Shown here piece by piece: positions 45,045-53,948 of a stretch of DNA of 64,000 bases. The translations under genes were made by a program, and so were the position numbers. Origin of the DNA: Bacillus ndiopicus (lineage in GTDB: Bacteria > Bacillota > Bacilli > Bacillales_A > Planococcaceae); contig NZ_HG964412.1 in NCBI RefSeq assembly GCF_000612805.1, positions 1-64,000 on the forward strand. Reading direction: 5' to 3'. Numbering within the stretch: the first letter of the stretch is position 1; every line of letters begins with the position of its first letter. The notes below the pieces were generated by a model, which searched no databases, was not told the origin of the DNA, and saw nothing but the letters and a program-made list of their open reading frames with translations.

Positions 45045-45890
45045 TTATCCCTCCAATTCTTGATTAGCAACTTGTCGCCATTTTTCTGCCTCGTGCTCAT
45101 CGCGTGCAACGATTATGCCGTTTTCATAATGCTTGGCAAGCTGCCATTTTGCCTCGGCATCACCAAGTAGAGCTGCTTGCTTAAAATAATGCAACGCCTT
45201 TGCTCCATCCTGTATATGATACTGTGGCTCCGCAAAAATATATCCTAAATTAAATAACGCATCGACATGATACTCTTTTGCTGCTAATAAGAAAAATTCA
45301 ATTGCCTCTTTTACATTTTGTGGCTGTCCTAGTAAACCTTCTAAATAAATCATTCCTACTTGATATCTAGCCTCTACATAACCACCGTTTGCCGAGCTTA
45401 AATAGTAATGAAATGCACTTTCTTCATTTGCTTCAGTTCCTAGCCCTTGCTCATACATAATGCCTAATGTAAACATTGCCTCTACTACACCTGCTTGCGC
45501 TGCCTTCATAAACCAATTAAACGCTAATTGCTTATCCACTTCTACGCCTTCACCATTCAAATACATATCCGCTAAATTATTAGCCGCATCTGGATGGTTT
45601 TGCAATGCTGCTTTTTTATAGTAATTCAATGCTTTTTGCTCATTTTCCTCCACACCTTGTCCAGCAAAATAACAATTAGCGAGCTCATATTGCACCTCAG
45701 CCTCATCATCTATTTGCTGAAGCCAAAATACTTTCTCTGTATACCATTCATTGTTTTCGCATAGTTGTACAAGGCCATAAATCGCCTCCCTTTCACCACG
45801 CTCAGCCTTTTCTAATTGCTCAGTCCAAAAAACGCGTTCCTGCACAGGTAGTTTGGCAATTAATTTTTTCTGTTGAAACAAATTGCTCAC
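45045..45890 (-). CDS. Sel1-repeat (TPR-like) protein
   Basis: 281 residues with about six Sel1-like repeats from about residue 65 to 275, each of the form A..L..MY..G.GV..D...A..W..KAA..G...A (for example NNLADMYLNGEGVEVDKQLAFNWFMKAA). No signal peptide, so cytoplasmic. Sel1 proteins are protein-interaction scaffolds; no partner is evident. It starts 2 bases after the LysR stop, so the two genes may be one transcript. Confidence 0.9.
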   Translation of the reverse strand: MSNLFQQKKLIAKLPVQERVFWTEQLEKAERGEREAIYGLVQLCENNEWYTEKVFWLQQIDDEAEVQYELANCYFAGQGVEENEQKALNYYKKAALQNHPDAANNLADMYLNGEGVEVDKQLAFNWFMKAAQAGVVEAMFTLGIMYEQGLGTEANEESAFHYYLSSANGGYVEARYQVGMIYLEGLLGQPQNVKEAIEFFLLAAKEYHVDALFNLGYIFAEPQYHIQDGAKALHYFKQAALLGDAEAKWQLAKHYENGIIVARDEHEAEKWRQVANQELEG

Positions 45891-45891
45891 C

Positions 45892-46785
45892 TCATTTTTG
45901 TCCTTGACTTAGTAATGTTTCGATTAAAAAATCTTTAAACTCATTTGCTGCTGGTGAAATATAGCGATTTTTCACCCATGAAAGCCCTATTTTACGATAA
46001 CAAGGTGGCTCACTTACTCGTAATTTTTTGACATTAAATTGGTCAAGTCCTTTAATATCTGGAATTAATGATACCCCAAGCCCTGAACCAACAAACCCTG
46101 CCACAGTGTGCATTTCCTCTGCTGAAAAAGTAGTGTTTGTCGTAATTCCAACTGACTGGAATAGCGTATCAACCATTTGCCGAAGCGAGTTTCCTCGCTT
46201 AATCGAAATAAATGGGTCATCTTTAATTTCAGTTAACTTTATATATTCCCGCTCTGCTAAAGGATGATTTTCTGGCACAATAACAAAAAGTTCCTCTGTC
46301 CAAAGCTCTATCCAATTAATATCTAAAATTTTCGATTCAATTTTTTGCGATAAGCATAAATCTATATCGCCATCCTCTAAAAATTTTAATAAACGCAATG
46401 ATGTCGATTGTGTTAATGTAAACTGCATATTCGGGTATTTTTTCGAAGTATGCGCCATCAGCTCTGGCACAACTTCCATACCGAGCGTATGTATAAACCC
46501 AAAGGAAACTTCCCCAAATCCTGGCTTCGTAATTTCAGCAAACTCCTGCACTACTTTACTATGCTCAGCTAAAATGATATCTACACTCTCTAAAAATAAC
46601 GCCCCATAGCGATTTAAAAAAATAGAGCGGCCTTGTCGATCGAATAGAGGCACTCCTAATTCTTGCTCCATATTAGCAATCGATTTACTTAAAGCTGGTT
46701 GTGAAATGCTCAATTTCTCTGCAGCCTGTGTCATATGCTGTAGCGTTGCAACTATTTTAAAATAATATAATTGTTGAATTTCCAT
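45892..46785 (-). CDS. LysR family transcriptional regulator
   Basis: 297 residues from ATG 46785, with AAAGGAGGGG upstream; a longer frame to 46884 has no ribosome site. Winged helix-turn-helix at 1-60 (LYYFKIVATLQHMTQAAEKL, SQPALSKSIANMEQELG), effector-binding periplasmic-type fold at about 90-297. Divergent from the carboxylesterase across 187 bases and directly followed by the Sel1 gene. It may control either neighbour. Confidence 0.93.
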   Translation of the reverse strand: MEIQQLYYFKIVATLQHMTQAAEKLSISQPALSKSIANMEQELGVPLFDRQGRSIFLNRYGALFLESVDIILAEHSKVVQEFAEITKPGFGEVSFGFIHTLGMEVVPELMAHTSKKYPNMQFTLTQSTSLRLLKFLEDGDIDLCLSQKIESKILDINWIELWTEELFVIVPENHPLAEREYIKLTEIKDDPFISIKRGNSLRQMVDTLFQSVGITTNTTFSAEEMHTVAGFVGSGLGVSLIPDIKGLDQFNVKKLRVSEPPCYRKIGLSWVKNRYISPAANEFKDFLIETLLSQGQK

Positions 46786-46972
46786 TTTACCCCTCCTTTT
46801 AATAACCAAATGGAATTGAAATGATAGAAATAATAAATTGTATTTATATTTTTTCACTACTATAATAAGCTTTAATAACAGCATTGCATATCAAAAAATA
46901 AAGATAATTACAATAATCAAAATACATTTTTCTTAAAATTGTCACATTCTAATCTACAGAGGAGAGCTTATT

Positions 46973-47719
46973 ATGAAAATTGTTGCCCCAAAGTCATTCA
47001 CAATTGAAGCAGGTAAACGTGCCGTACTTTTATTACATGGTTTCACAGGCAATACGAATGATGTAAAACGTCTTGGTCGTTATTTATCAGACCGCAATTA
47101 CACAGTGCATGCACCACTATATAAAGGTCATGGCAGTGACCCAACTACATTAATTCAAACAACACCTAAAGAATGGTGGGATAGCGTAATTGAGGGCTAT
47201 GACGCATTACGCAATCTTGGCTATGAGGAAATTGCTGTAGCAGGCGTTTCTCTAGGTGGTATTTTTTCCTTAAAGCTTGGTGCTGAACGTCCAACAAAAG
47301 CTATCGTTGCAATGAGTGCACCAGCAATTGCTAAAAACACTGACAGTCTTCAAAATCGCGTTATCGAATATACAATTAATTATAAAAAATTATCAGGAAC
47401 ATTTGATGAAGCAACAGATAACCGTACAAGCATTGCAAGAGCTGTAAAAATGCCATCACTTGAATATTTACAAGGCATGATTAACGATACAAGTGCAAAA
47501 CTTGAAAATATCCAAGCACCTGTCCATATTTTACGTGGCTTACAAGATGATGATTATTATTGCGAAAGCGCAGACCTTATTTATAGTTCTGTTAAATCTC
47601 GCATTAAATCCGTAAAAACATTTATCAACTCTGGACATATTTTAACGCTTGGCCAAGAACGTGAACTTGTTTTCGAAGAAGTATATCGCTTCTTTGAAGG
47701 TTTAAAATGGAAAGAATAA
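46973..47719 (+). CDS. Carboxylesterase (alpha/beta hydrolase, Est30 type)
   Basis: 248 residues with no signal peptide. Hydrolase fold with HGFTGNTNDVKRLGRYL (oxyanion region, about 22-38), nucleophile Ser in AGVSLGGIFSLKLG (about 90-103), acid in LRGLQDDDYY (about 190) and His in FINSGHILTLGQE (about 222). Hydrolyses short-chain esters. ATG 46973 behind GAGGAGAG. The divergent LysR gene may regulate it. Confidence 0.92.
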   Translation: MKIVAPKSFTIEAGKRAVLLLHGFTGNTNDVKRLGRYLSDRNYTVHAPLYKGHGSDPTTLIQTTPKEWWDSVIEGYDALRNLGYEEIAVAGVSLGGIFSLKLGAERPTKAIVAMSAPAIAKNTDSLQNRVIEYTINYKKLSGTFDEATDNRTSIARAVKMPSLEYLQGMINDTSAKLENIQAPVHILRGLQDDDYYCESADLIYSSVKSRIKSVKTFINSGHILTLGQERELVFEEVYRFFEGLKWKE

Positions 47720-47728
47720 AATGAAACT

Positions 47729-47772
47729 AACAATCAATGGATTTTCCTCCTCCCCCACTGATTGTTATTTTT
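47729..47772 (+). terminator. Terminator of the carboxylesterase gene
   Basis: AACAATCAATGG/CCACTGATTGTT stem with one mismatch, then ATTTTTCTT. Confidence 0.85.
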
Positions 47773-47813
47773 CTTCAAGCAAGAAATATAGACATTCTTT
47801 CAACTTAACATAC

Positions 47814-47851
47814 AAAGAGCTACCTAGAAAGTGATTCTAGATAGCTCTTTT
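47814..47851. terminator. Second hairpin between the convergent genes
   Basis: AAAGAGCTACCTAGAA/TTCTAGATAGCTCTTT stem with a 5-base loop. T-runs occur on both sides, so it can serve the SLH esterase gene (78 bases past its stop) as well. Confidence 0.7.
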
Positions 47852-47928
47852 CATTTATTCCGTAAGAACAGACTGTACTTTTGCGACGAGTAACCGCAGG
47901 AGTACCAGCCCCTGATTGAAGGTTTATT

Positions 47929-49275
47929 TTATTCAAATAACGTTGAGAAAATAAACTCTGTAATAATTTTCGCTGCTTGTGCACGCGTTACAGAATCTTT
48001 TGGTGCAAACTTGTTGTCACCAACACCTTGAACAATCTGATAGTCATATAGCAATGTAATTGCCTTTTGTGCCTCCAAATCATAGCCCGCAATATCTTTA
48101 AATGGTGCTATTTTTTCTGGCTCATAGGATTCATCAAAGAAATACTCATATAGACGAGAAATAATTAATGCCATTTGTGCACGCGTTACTTTCTCCTCTG
48201 GATTGAAAGAATTACCGTTTCCATTCATAACTCCTACTTCATATGCGACTGCAATAGCTTGCTGAGTTTCCTTAGCATAGCTTGAAATATCCTTGAATGG
48301 CGCTGCTTTTGCTGTTTCATCACCAATTATGCGAGATACGATTGATGCCAATTGCACACGCTTTAATTCTTGATCTGGTTTAAATGAACCGTCATCATAG
48401 CCATTCATAATACCAGTTGTCGCTACAAATGAAGCGTATTCCTCTGCCCAATGTCCCTCTGTATCTGTAAAGACATAATACTCAAACTCTTCTTCGTCAT
48501 AATTGTATAAATAGTAATAAATCTCATTTAAAAATAAATCCGCTACTAGTTTATACCCAGCTTCACTTAAATGAATATTTTGTGGGTTTGGTAAGTATGT
48601 TTTAAAATCAGAGGCAATATATTCGGCTGTATCCACAAAAATTGCCATTTGATTAGATGATGCTTCTCGAATTATTTTATTGATTGCTGATACAAGTGCA
48701 TCCAATTGAACTTGTAAACTGTCATCTAAGTATGGGAATGGATTGTAATAGCCCATGATAAGTACGTATGCATCCGGGTTAATTGCTATAATTTCTTTTA
48801 AAATTGCTTCATAATTTTTTCCCATTTGCTGGATACCTTCGAAAGCACCCTTTAGGTCGAACTCTAACGTTTCTTTATTAAAATGTTTAAGTATATCATT
48901 TGCACCTGCACTAATTGTAATCACTTCTGCATTAGCAATTGCATCTCGTATTGCAACCGATTCACTTTGCAGTCCATCTGCATTATAAATAGGTTTAGTA
49001 ACATTATTTTTAATATCATTTAATACATCTGCTGTTGTATAACCAGGATAAGCGAATCCTTTATTATATGAACTTAAATTATATTCTTCTGTCATGCTAA
49101 GTGCTAAAAAATCTGCATAGCTAAGCCCAAGCTCGCCCGTTTCTTGTATACCGGCTGCAAGAGAATCGCCTAACGCTAAGTAATCAAGATTTTCTGCTTC
49201 TTGCGCACTTACTGACATTGGTAAAACTAATTGTAATATTAAAAATAAAATAGCAACTAGTTTGAATCCTTTCAT
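47929..49275 (-). CDS. Secreted SGNH/GDSL esterase anchored by three SLH domains
   Basis: 448 residues from ATG 49275 (GGGGAG eight bases upstream). Signal peptide at 1-24 (ends SVSAQ). SGNH hydrolase at about 30-255: catalytic Ser in LALGDSLAAG, Gly and Asn blocks in ISAGANDIL, and the Asp/His pair replaced by NIHLSEAGY, so the catalytic His is present while the usual DxxH reads as NxxH. Three S-layer-homology domains follow at about 270-445 (TDTEGHWAEEYASF, FKDISSYAKETQQA, FKDIAGYDLEAQKA), binding pyruvylated cell-wall polymer. A surface lipase/esterase. Confidence 0.93.
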   Translation of the reverse strand: MKGFKLVAILFLILQLVLPMSVSAQEAENLDYLALGDSLAAGIQETGELGLSYADFLALSMTEEYNLSSYNKGFAYPGYTTADVLNDIKNNVTKPIYNADGLQSESVAIRDAIANAEVITISAGANDILKHFNKETLEFDLKGAFEGIQQMGKNYEAILKEIIAINPDAYVLIMGYYNPFPYLDDSLQVQLDALVSAINKIIREASSNQMAIFVDTAEYIASDFKTYLPNPQNIHLSEAGYKLVADLFLNEIYYYLYNYDEEEFEYYVFTDTEGHWAEEYASFVATTGIMNGYDDGSFKPDQELKRVQLASIVSRIIGDETAKAAPFKDISSYAKETQQAIAVAYEVGVMNGNGNSFNPEEKVTRAQMALIISRLYEYFFDESYEPEKIAPFKDIAGYDLEAQKAITLLYDYQIVQGVGDNKFAPKDSVTRAQAAKIITEFIFSTLFE

Positions 49276-49308
49276 CTCAGTAATCTCCCCTTTAATAATT
49301 AGTAACAA

Positions 49309-49643
49309 ACGTAAGTTTTAACAGCTTGACCACGTTTTTAATAGTATACAATATTCATTATAATTGAACACTCGATTTATAATAATTTTACCTCTATTAC
49401 TATACATACTAGTCTATTTACCTATGCTCTTTTGACGGAATCAATTCTAAATAGCCACAAAAAAACGTTCCTTACATTACTAAAGGAACGCTATTTATAA
49501 GTAACTGCTATTTTTTTGTAGAAGGCTGAAACCACCATTGATTTCTATTGGGTATAACTCCATATAATTATTTTCGAAGGTGGTCGAAAATAAACGAAAC
49601 TACATGCTATGTTTTTAATCTGCCCCAAATTACAGTGTTGAAC
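49309..49643. other. Intergenic region with terminator and a short hairpin
   Basis: 335 bases without a gene. It holds the terminator at 49459-49490 and a 9-bp hairpin TATTTTCGA/TCGAAAATA at 49569-49592 of unknown meaning. Confidence 0.5.
49459..49490 (-). terminator. Terminator after the SleL-like gene
   Basis: CGTTCCTTT/AAGGAACG stem followed on the minus strand by T7. Confidence 0.8.
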
Positions 49644-50933
49644 CTATCTTTTTTGGATATTAAAATTATCTGTTAGTAATAGCCAATTTTGTGGGAATGG
49701 TAATCCTAAACGCCAGTAGGCTATTCCTCTTATGTTAAGTCTTTTCATTAAATCGAATTTTGCCTGGATTGATCTTGCATCCTCAAACCAAACAACATGC
49801 GACTGTCCCTCCTGATTAACATAATGGAAGTAAGGGGCCTGTGCAGTTGTATCATATTGAATTGCCGCATGATAGCGCTTTGCTAGTTCAATCGCTCTTT
49901 GTGGGCTTAGTGCAGTTGCTCTCGTTTGCCCCTGCACAAATGGTAAAGGCCAATCATAGCCATATAAATTTTGCCCCATCATAATTTTACTTGCGGGCAT
50001 TTTTGTTAATGCATAATTTAACACGCGCTCAACTTCATTAATCGGTGAAACTGCCATAGGAGGGCCCGTAATATAACCCCATTCATATGTCATAAGTACA
50101 ACAAAATCTACAACTTCTCCAATTGCCCCATAATCATGTGCTACTTGCCATGGGCCTTGCCCCGCATCACTTACTTTTGGTGCAAGTGCTGCTGATACGA
50201 AATAACCTGCTGGATGGAACTTTTCAACTGCTCGCCGCAAAAATTGCACATATGCTACACGTTGACTTTCAGGTAATGCTTCAAAATCAAAATGAATGTC
50301 CCTAACATTTCCTATACGCTGTGCTTCAGCTAGTATATTATTTAATAAACGCTCCTGTACTGCACTGCTTTGTAAAATATCTTGCGCTAGCTCGCCGCTA
50401 AAATCACCATTTTCTAAATTCGTTACAACAAGTGACATTACTGTACCTGATTGACGAGCGATAGCAGGAATTTCCCCTACTGGAGGCGCCTTTACTGATC
50501 CATCTCGTTGTGCCTCAAAACTAAAAAGAGCTAAATAGGTCAAAGATGGGCTAGCCTCACGTGCCTGATTTAATACTGCCTCACTCACTGTATTTCCACG
50601 AGGCTCGATATAAGCTAATGCTTCCGTATTGCTTTTCGCTCGTGGCGGAATATACAAACGCAAGCCAATTGGTAATGTTTGATTCGGATTAATCCCATTA
50701 ATTTGTGCCAACGTCAAATAATTCATTTGAAACTTTTGAGCAATTGACCATAAACTATCTCCTGCACGCACAGTGTAAAAATTCCCATATATCGGAATCA
50801 CCAATGCTTGCCCGATAACAAGCTGATCCGGTTCTGGAATTTGGTTTGCCTGCACAATGACATTAACCGTCGTCCCATAGCCTTGCGCAATGCTCCATAA
50901 ATTCTCTCCAGCTCTCACTACATGAATTTGAAT
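49644..50933 (-). CDS. LysM-GH18 spore germination hydrolase (SleL/YaaH type) with an ATT start
   Basis: 429 residues. Two LysM modules at about 2-48 and 51-97 (HVVRAGENLWSIAQGYGTT, YTVRAGDSLWSIAQKF) bind peptidoglycan, then a GH18 barrel at about 105-425 with catalytic DIHFDFEALP. SleL acts as N-acetylglucosaminidase on cortex fragments at germination. Start: AGGAGGGG ends five bases before ATT at 50933, giving the usual family start (M)QIHVVRAG. The in-frame TTG at 50951 lies upstream of the ribosome site, and the GTG at 50918-50916 is 20 bases away. So ATT is the best start. Confidence 0.88.
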   Translation of the reverse strand: MQIHVVRAGENLWSIAQGYGTTVNVIVQANQIPEPDQLVIGQALVIPIYGNFYTVRAGDSLWSIAQKFQMNYLTLAQINGINPNQTLPIGLRLYIPPRAKSNTEALAYIEPRGNTVSEAVLNQAREASPSLTYLALFSFEAQRDGSVKAPPVGEIPAIARQSGTVMSLVVTNLENGDFSGELAQDILQSSAVQERLLNNILAEAQRIGNVRDIHFDFEALPESQRVAYVQFLRRAVEKFHPAGYFVSAALAPKVSDAGQGPWQVAHDYGAIGEVVDFVVLMTYEWGYITGPPMAVSPINEVERVLNYALTKMPASKIMMGQNLYGYDWPLPFVQGQTRATALSPQRAIELAKRYHAAIQYDTTAQAPYFHYVNQEGQSHVVWFEDARSIQAKFDLMKRLNIRGIAYWRLGLPFPQNWLLLTDNFNIQKR

Positions 50934-51138
50934 AGTGGCCCCTCCTATCAATCAATTATGCTATCGGTAGTTTATGATACGAATAAGAATTTCATGAGCG
51001 TATTAAGAAATATCTGTTATTTTAAAGATTCAACAGCTTTGAAGATACTTTGCGGATAAAAAATGTGACTTTTCGATTATTCCCAAAGGGAACATTAGTT
51101 CTTATAATTAAATTAACTAAAACTTAGGAGGCTTTTAA

Positions 51139-51939
51139 ATGACAACTACCCATTCTTTACAGCTCCCTCAAGAGTTTGAACAATACCGAGCAATAATCGA
51201 AAAAACTCTACAACCCGTCATCAATATTGAAACCGTAGAACGCAAAACATCTTTATTTGAAAGCAAATTTGAAGGTAACCCTTATTTTCCTTTAACAATG
51301 GACTATCCGAAAAATGAAAGTGGACAGCCTTTAAAGTTACTTGCCCAAATTAATTTCGCCGATGTACCAAAGCATTTACCTCACTTCCCATCTGAAGGCA
51401 TTTTGCAATTTTACATCGATGGCTATGATGATGTTTTAGGAATGGATTTTGACAATGGACAAAATCCAGCTGGCTTCCGCATTATCTTTCATGAACAAAT
51501 TATTCAAGATGAGTCGCAATTAATACAAGATTTTTCTTTTGTTGAATTAAAGGATGAAGAGCTATATTTCCCTGTTGAAAAGGAAATGGCATTATCATTC
51601 GAAGAAAGCTTTGAACCTTTAATGATTGATGATTTTCGTAGCAATAAGGTCTATGAAGCAATTCGACAGCATTTAGAGGATAATGAGGAGTTAGAAGATA
51701 AATTCTACGACACATTTAGTGGCACAGGTCACAAAATTGGCGGTTATCCTTTCTTTACACAACAGGACCCACGAGCTTATGGTGACTACACAGATTCTAC
51801 GATTCTATTATTACAAGTAGATAGTATCGGCGACCATATTTTATGGGGAGATTGTGGAGTAGGTAATTTCTTTATTTCAGAAGATGATTTGCAGCGTAAA
51901 GATTTTAGCAAAGTACTTTATAATTGGGATTGTCATTAA
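51139..51939 (+). CDS. YwqG family (DUF1963) protein
   Basis: 266 residues, soluble. DUF1963 layout: N-terminal helical part, then FEGNPYFPLTMDYPKNESGQPLKLLAQINF at about 49-78, a beta-rich core (LPHFPSEGILQFYIDG), and KIGGYPFFTQQDPR plus LLLQVDS and WGDCGVGNFFI near the end. Function not established; some relatives are secretion-system effectors or immunity-like proteins. ATG 51139 behind TAGGAGG. Single gene, ending at a shared terminator. Confidence 0.9.
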   Translation: MTTTHSLQLPQEFEQYRAIIEKTLQPVINIETVERKTSLFESKFEGNPYFPLTMDYPKNESGQPLKLLAQINFADVPKHLPHFPSEGILQFYIDGYDDVLGMDFDNGQNPAGFRIIFHEQIIQDESQLIQDFSFVELKDEELYFPVEKEMALSFEESFEPLMIDDFRSNKVYEAIRQHLEDNEELEDKFYDTFSGTGHKIGGYPFFTQQDPRAYGDYTDSTILLLQVDSIGDHILWGDCGVGNFFISEDDLQRKDFSKVLYNWDCH

Positions 51940-51982
51940 AACAATAGCCTAATTCATAACATCATTACACTTACAAAATAAC

Positions 51983-52019
51983 AAAATGCCTGCTAAATAT
52001 AAATTTCAGCAGGCATTTT
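51983..52019. terminator. Bidirectional terminator between convergent genes
   Basis: AAAATGCCTGCT/AGCAGGCATTTT perfect stem with a 13-base loop; T-runs on both strands serve ywqG and the nucleotidase gene. Confidence 0.85.
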
Positions 52020-52024
52020 GCCTA

Positions 52025-53587
52025 TTAATAAACCACTTTCCAATTATCGTTGCAGCTTGCGTCAATAATTGGATGCTTCATAAAATAGTCTGCAATCATT
52101 TCTGTCATATCAATCTGAATATCCTTCACCACAGGCTTGCCTACAAACATTGGGAAGTTGCCTGCTCCAGTAGCGCGATAATTGTTCATCACAACATCAT
52201 ATGTAGCATCTCGTTGTAATGGCTGTCCATCTTTTAAAACTGATACTACTCGCTCCCCAACTGGCTTGCGAATATCAAAAGTATAGTCAATACCTTCCCA
52301 CATATCGTAATTGTATGGCTCAGATTTTGGATAAGTGAAAGCACGTGAAACCTCAAGCTCCCCATTTTCCATAATTGTAAAATAAGAAGCACATTGCTCA
52401 AGTGCACCTATGATATCTTGACCTGTTAAACGCAAAACTACTAATGTATTTGGATAAATATAGTTCGTTACAATATCTCGCATTGTTACTTTGCTCGGTA
52501 AGCCACCTGGTTCATCGTGAAATAATGCTGTAGATGAAATCGTTGCACCAGAAACATCCATTTGTATATTGTTAATAAGCTCTACATAAGGATGCTCTTT
52601 AATGCGTGCTTGGAACGCATCATCAAAATGAATTTCACCATTAATTGTGCCGATTGTTTCATCTAGCCAACGATCTGTTCGGTCATATATCGAAGCATTT
52701 AATTGTACGATTTCATCATGCACAATAGTTGCATCATCAATATAATGTAGTTGTGGCTCATGCGTAAAGCTAATTACTTTACCAGCATCATCGAGCGTCA
52801 CATCAATTGTTATTTCACCTAAGCAAACGCCTTTTGTGCCAGGCTGTATGACTGATTTCCCAAATAATTTCGTTTCAATAAGTCTATGTTGATGCCCTGT
52901 TATAACAATATCAACATCATCTAGCTCTTTACAAATTTGATAGCCTTCATTTTCACCAGTAAATTCGATTTGTTCACCAGTTTCTAAATCATTTTCGAAG
53001 CCACCATGATAAGCAATAACCATAATATCAATATTTTCAGTTGCACGAATTTGTGGCACCCATTCTTTAGCTGTCTCAAAGGCACTTTTAAAATGCCAGC
53101 CTGCAATATGTGCTGGTGCTTCCCATATAGGTACGAACTGTGTTGTTAATCCTAAAATTGCGATGCGAACACCCTCAATTTCTTTAACGATATAAGGCTG
53201 CGCTATTGGTTGTCCTGCATCATCTACTATATTTGCCGCTAAGTAAGGATAATTTGCCTCGCTTACAGCCTGCTGCACAACTTTTTGCCCATAATTAAAC
53301 TCATGGTTACCAAAAACCCCCGCATCATATTGCATTGCATTTGCTAATGCGATCATTGCATTTTCCTCATTTGGCGCAAATTTATATTGATAATATGTTA
53401 AAGGGCTCCCTTGAATAAAGTCACCATTCTCGATTAATAAAGTTGGTGTCTCAGAACGTTTTTGTTCAATAATTTTTGCAAGTTTCGCTAGCCCTAAATT
53501 TTCATTTTTATCGAATCCGAATTTTGTTGGCATAACATAGCCATGTATATCACTCGTTGCTAACAGTCGAATACGTTGCTGTTTCAT
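52025..53587 (-). CDS. Cytoplasmic metallophosphatase, 5'-nucleotidase family
   Basis: 520 residues. N-terminal calcineurin-like metallophosphoesterase at about 5-290 with the metal ligands in TSDIHG, NGDFIQGSP, GNHEFNYG, AYHGG and TGHQHR. C-terminal 5'-nucleotidase domain at about 315-490 with the substrate motifs VTNYIYPNTL and the NNYRATGAGNFP block. No signal peptide, unlike secreted UshA, so it acts inside the cell on nucleotides or 2',3'-cyclic nucleotides. Divergent from the phosphorus transporter, which hints at a shared role in phosphate supply. ATG 53587. Confidence 0.9.
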   Translation of the reverse strand: MKQQRIRLLATSDIHGYVMPTKFGFDKNENLGLAKLAKIIEQKRSETPTLLIENGDFIQGSPLTYYQYKFAPNEENAMIALANAMQYDAGVFGNHEFNYGQKVVQQAVSEANYPYLAANIVDDAGQPIAQPYIVKEIEGVRIAILGLTTQFVPIWEAPAHIAGWHFKSAFETAKEWVPQIRATENIDIMVIAYHGGFENDLETGEQIEFTGENEGYQICKELDDVDIVITGHQHRLIETKLFGKSVIQPGTKGVCLGEITIDVTLDDAGKVISFTHEPQLHYIDDATIVHDEIVQLNASIYDRTDRWLDETIGTINGEIHFDDAFQARIKEHPYVELINNIQMDVSGATISSTALFHDEPGGLPSKVTMRDIVTNYIYPNTLVVLRLTGQDIIGALEQCASYFTIMENGELEVSRAFTYPKSEPYNYDMWEGIDYTFDIRKPVGERVVSVLKDGQPLQRDATYDVVMNNYRATGAGNFPMFVGKPVVKDIQIDMTEMIADYFMKHPIIDASCNDNWKVVY

Positions 53588-53846
53588 TCATGTCACTCCA
53601 TTTCTTTAGTCCTACAGTAACAGACAGTAAATTTATACCTAACACTACACTAAAGTTACAAAAAGTTTCGTTGAATTAAGATGAAAAATCCAATGAGTGC
53701 AGCTTTAATTTATCAAGCTACAGCTTACACTATTTTATAATATATCGTAAAGGCAAATATTTGTAAGAAGTCTTACATCCTACCATTATTACTTTCTACT
53801 TACCATAATTGAAATCCTTTGTATTTAAACAGCTAATCAGAATATC

Positions 53847-53873
53847 TTTACATAAAATCAATATATTTTTACA
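53847..53873 (+). promoter_or_regulatory. Pho-box-like direct repeats upstream of phnD
   Basis: TTTACA at 53847-53852 and again at 53868-53873, 21 bases apart (about two helical turns), roughly 35 bases before a TATACT -10 with no good -35. PhoP of Bacillus binds TT(A/T/C)ACA-type repeats at ~11-base spacing, so phosphate-starvation control is plausible. The repeat between them is not clear. The 53588-53846 part of the gap shows nothing else. Confidence 0.35.
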
Positions 53874-53948
53874 AAAATATATGTTTAATGTTTTAGCGAT
53901 ATAGTTTATACTGTAAAATGCATCACATTTTGAGGAGGGAAATTTAGT

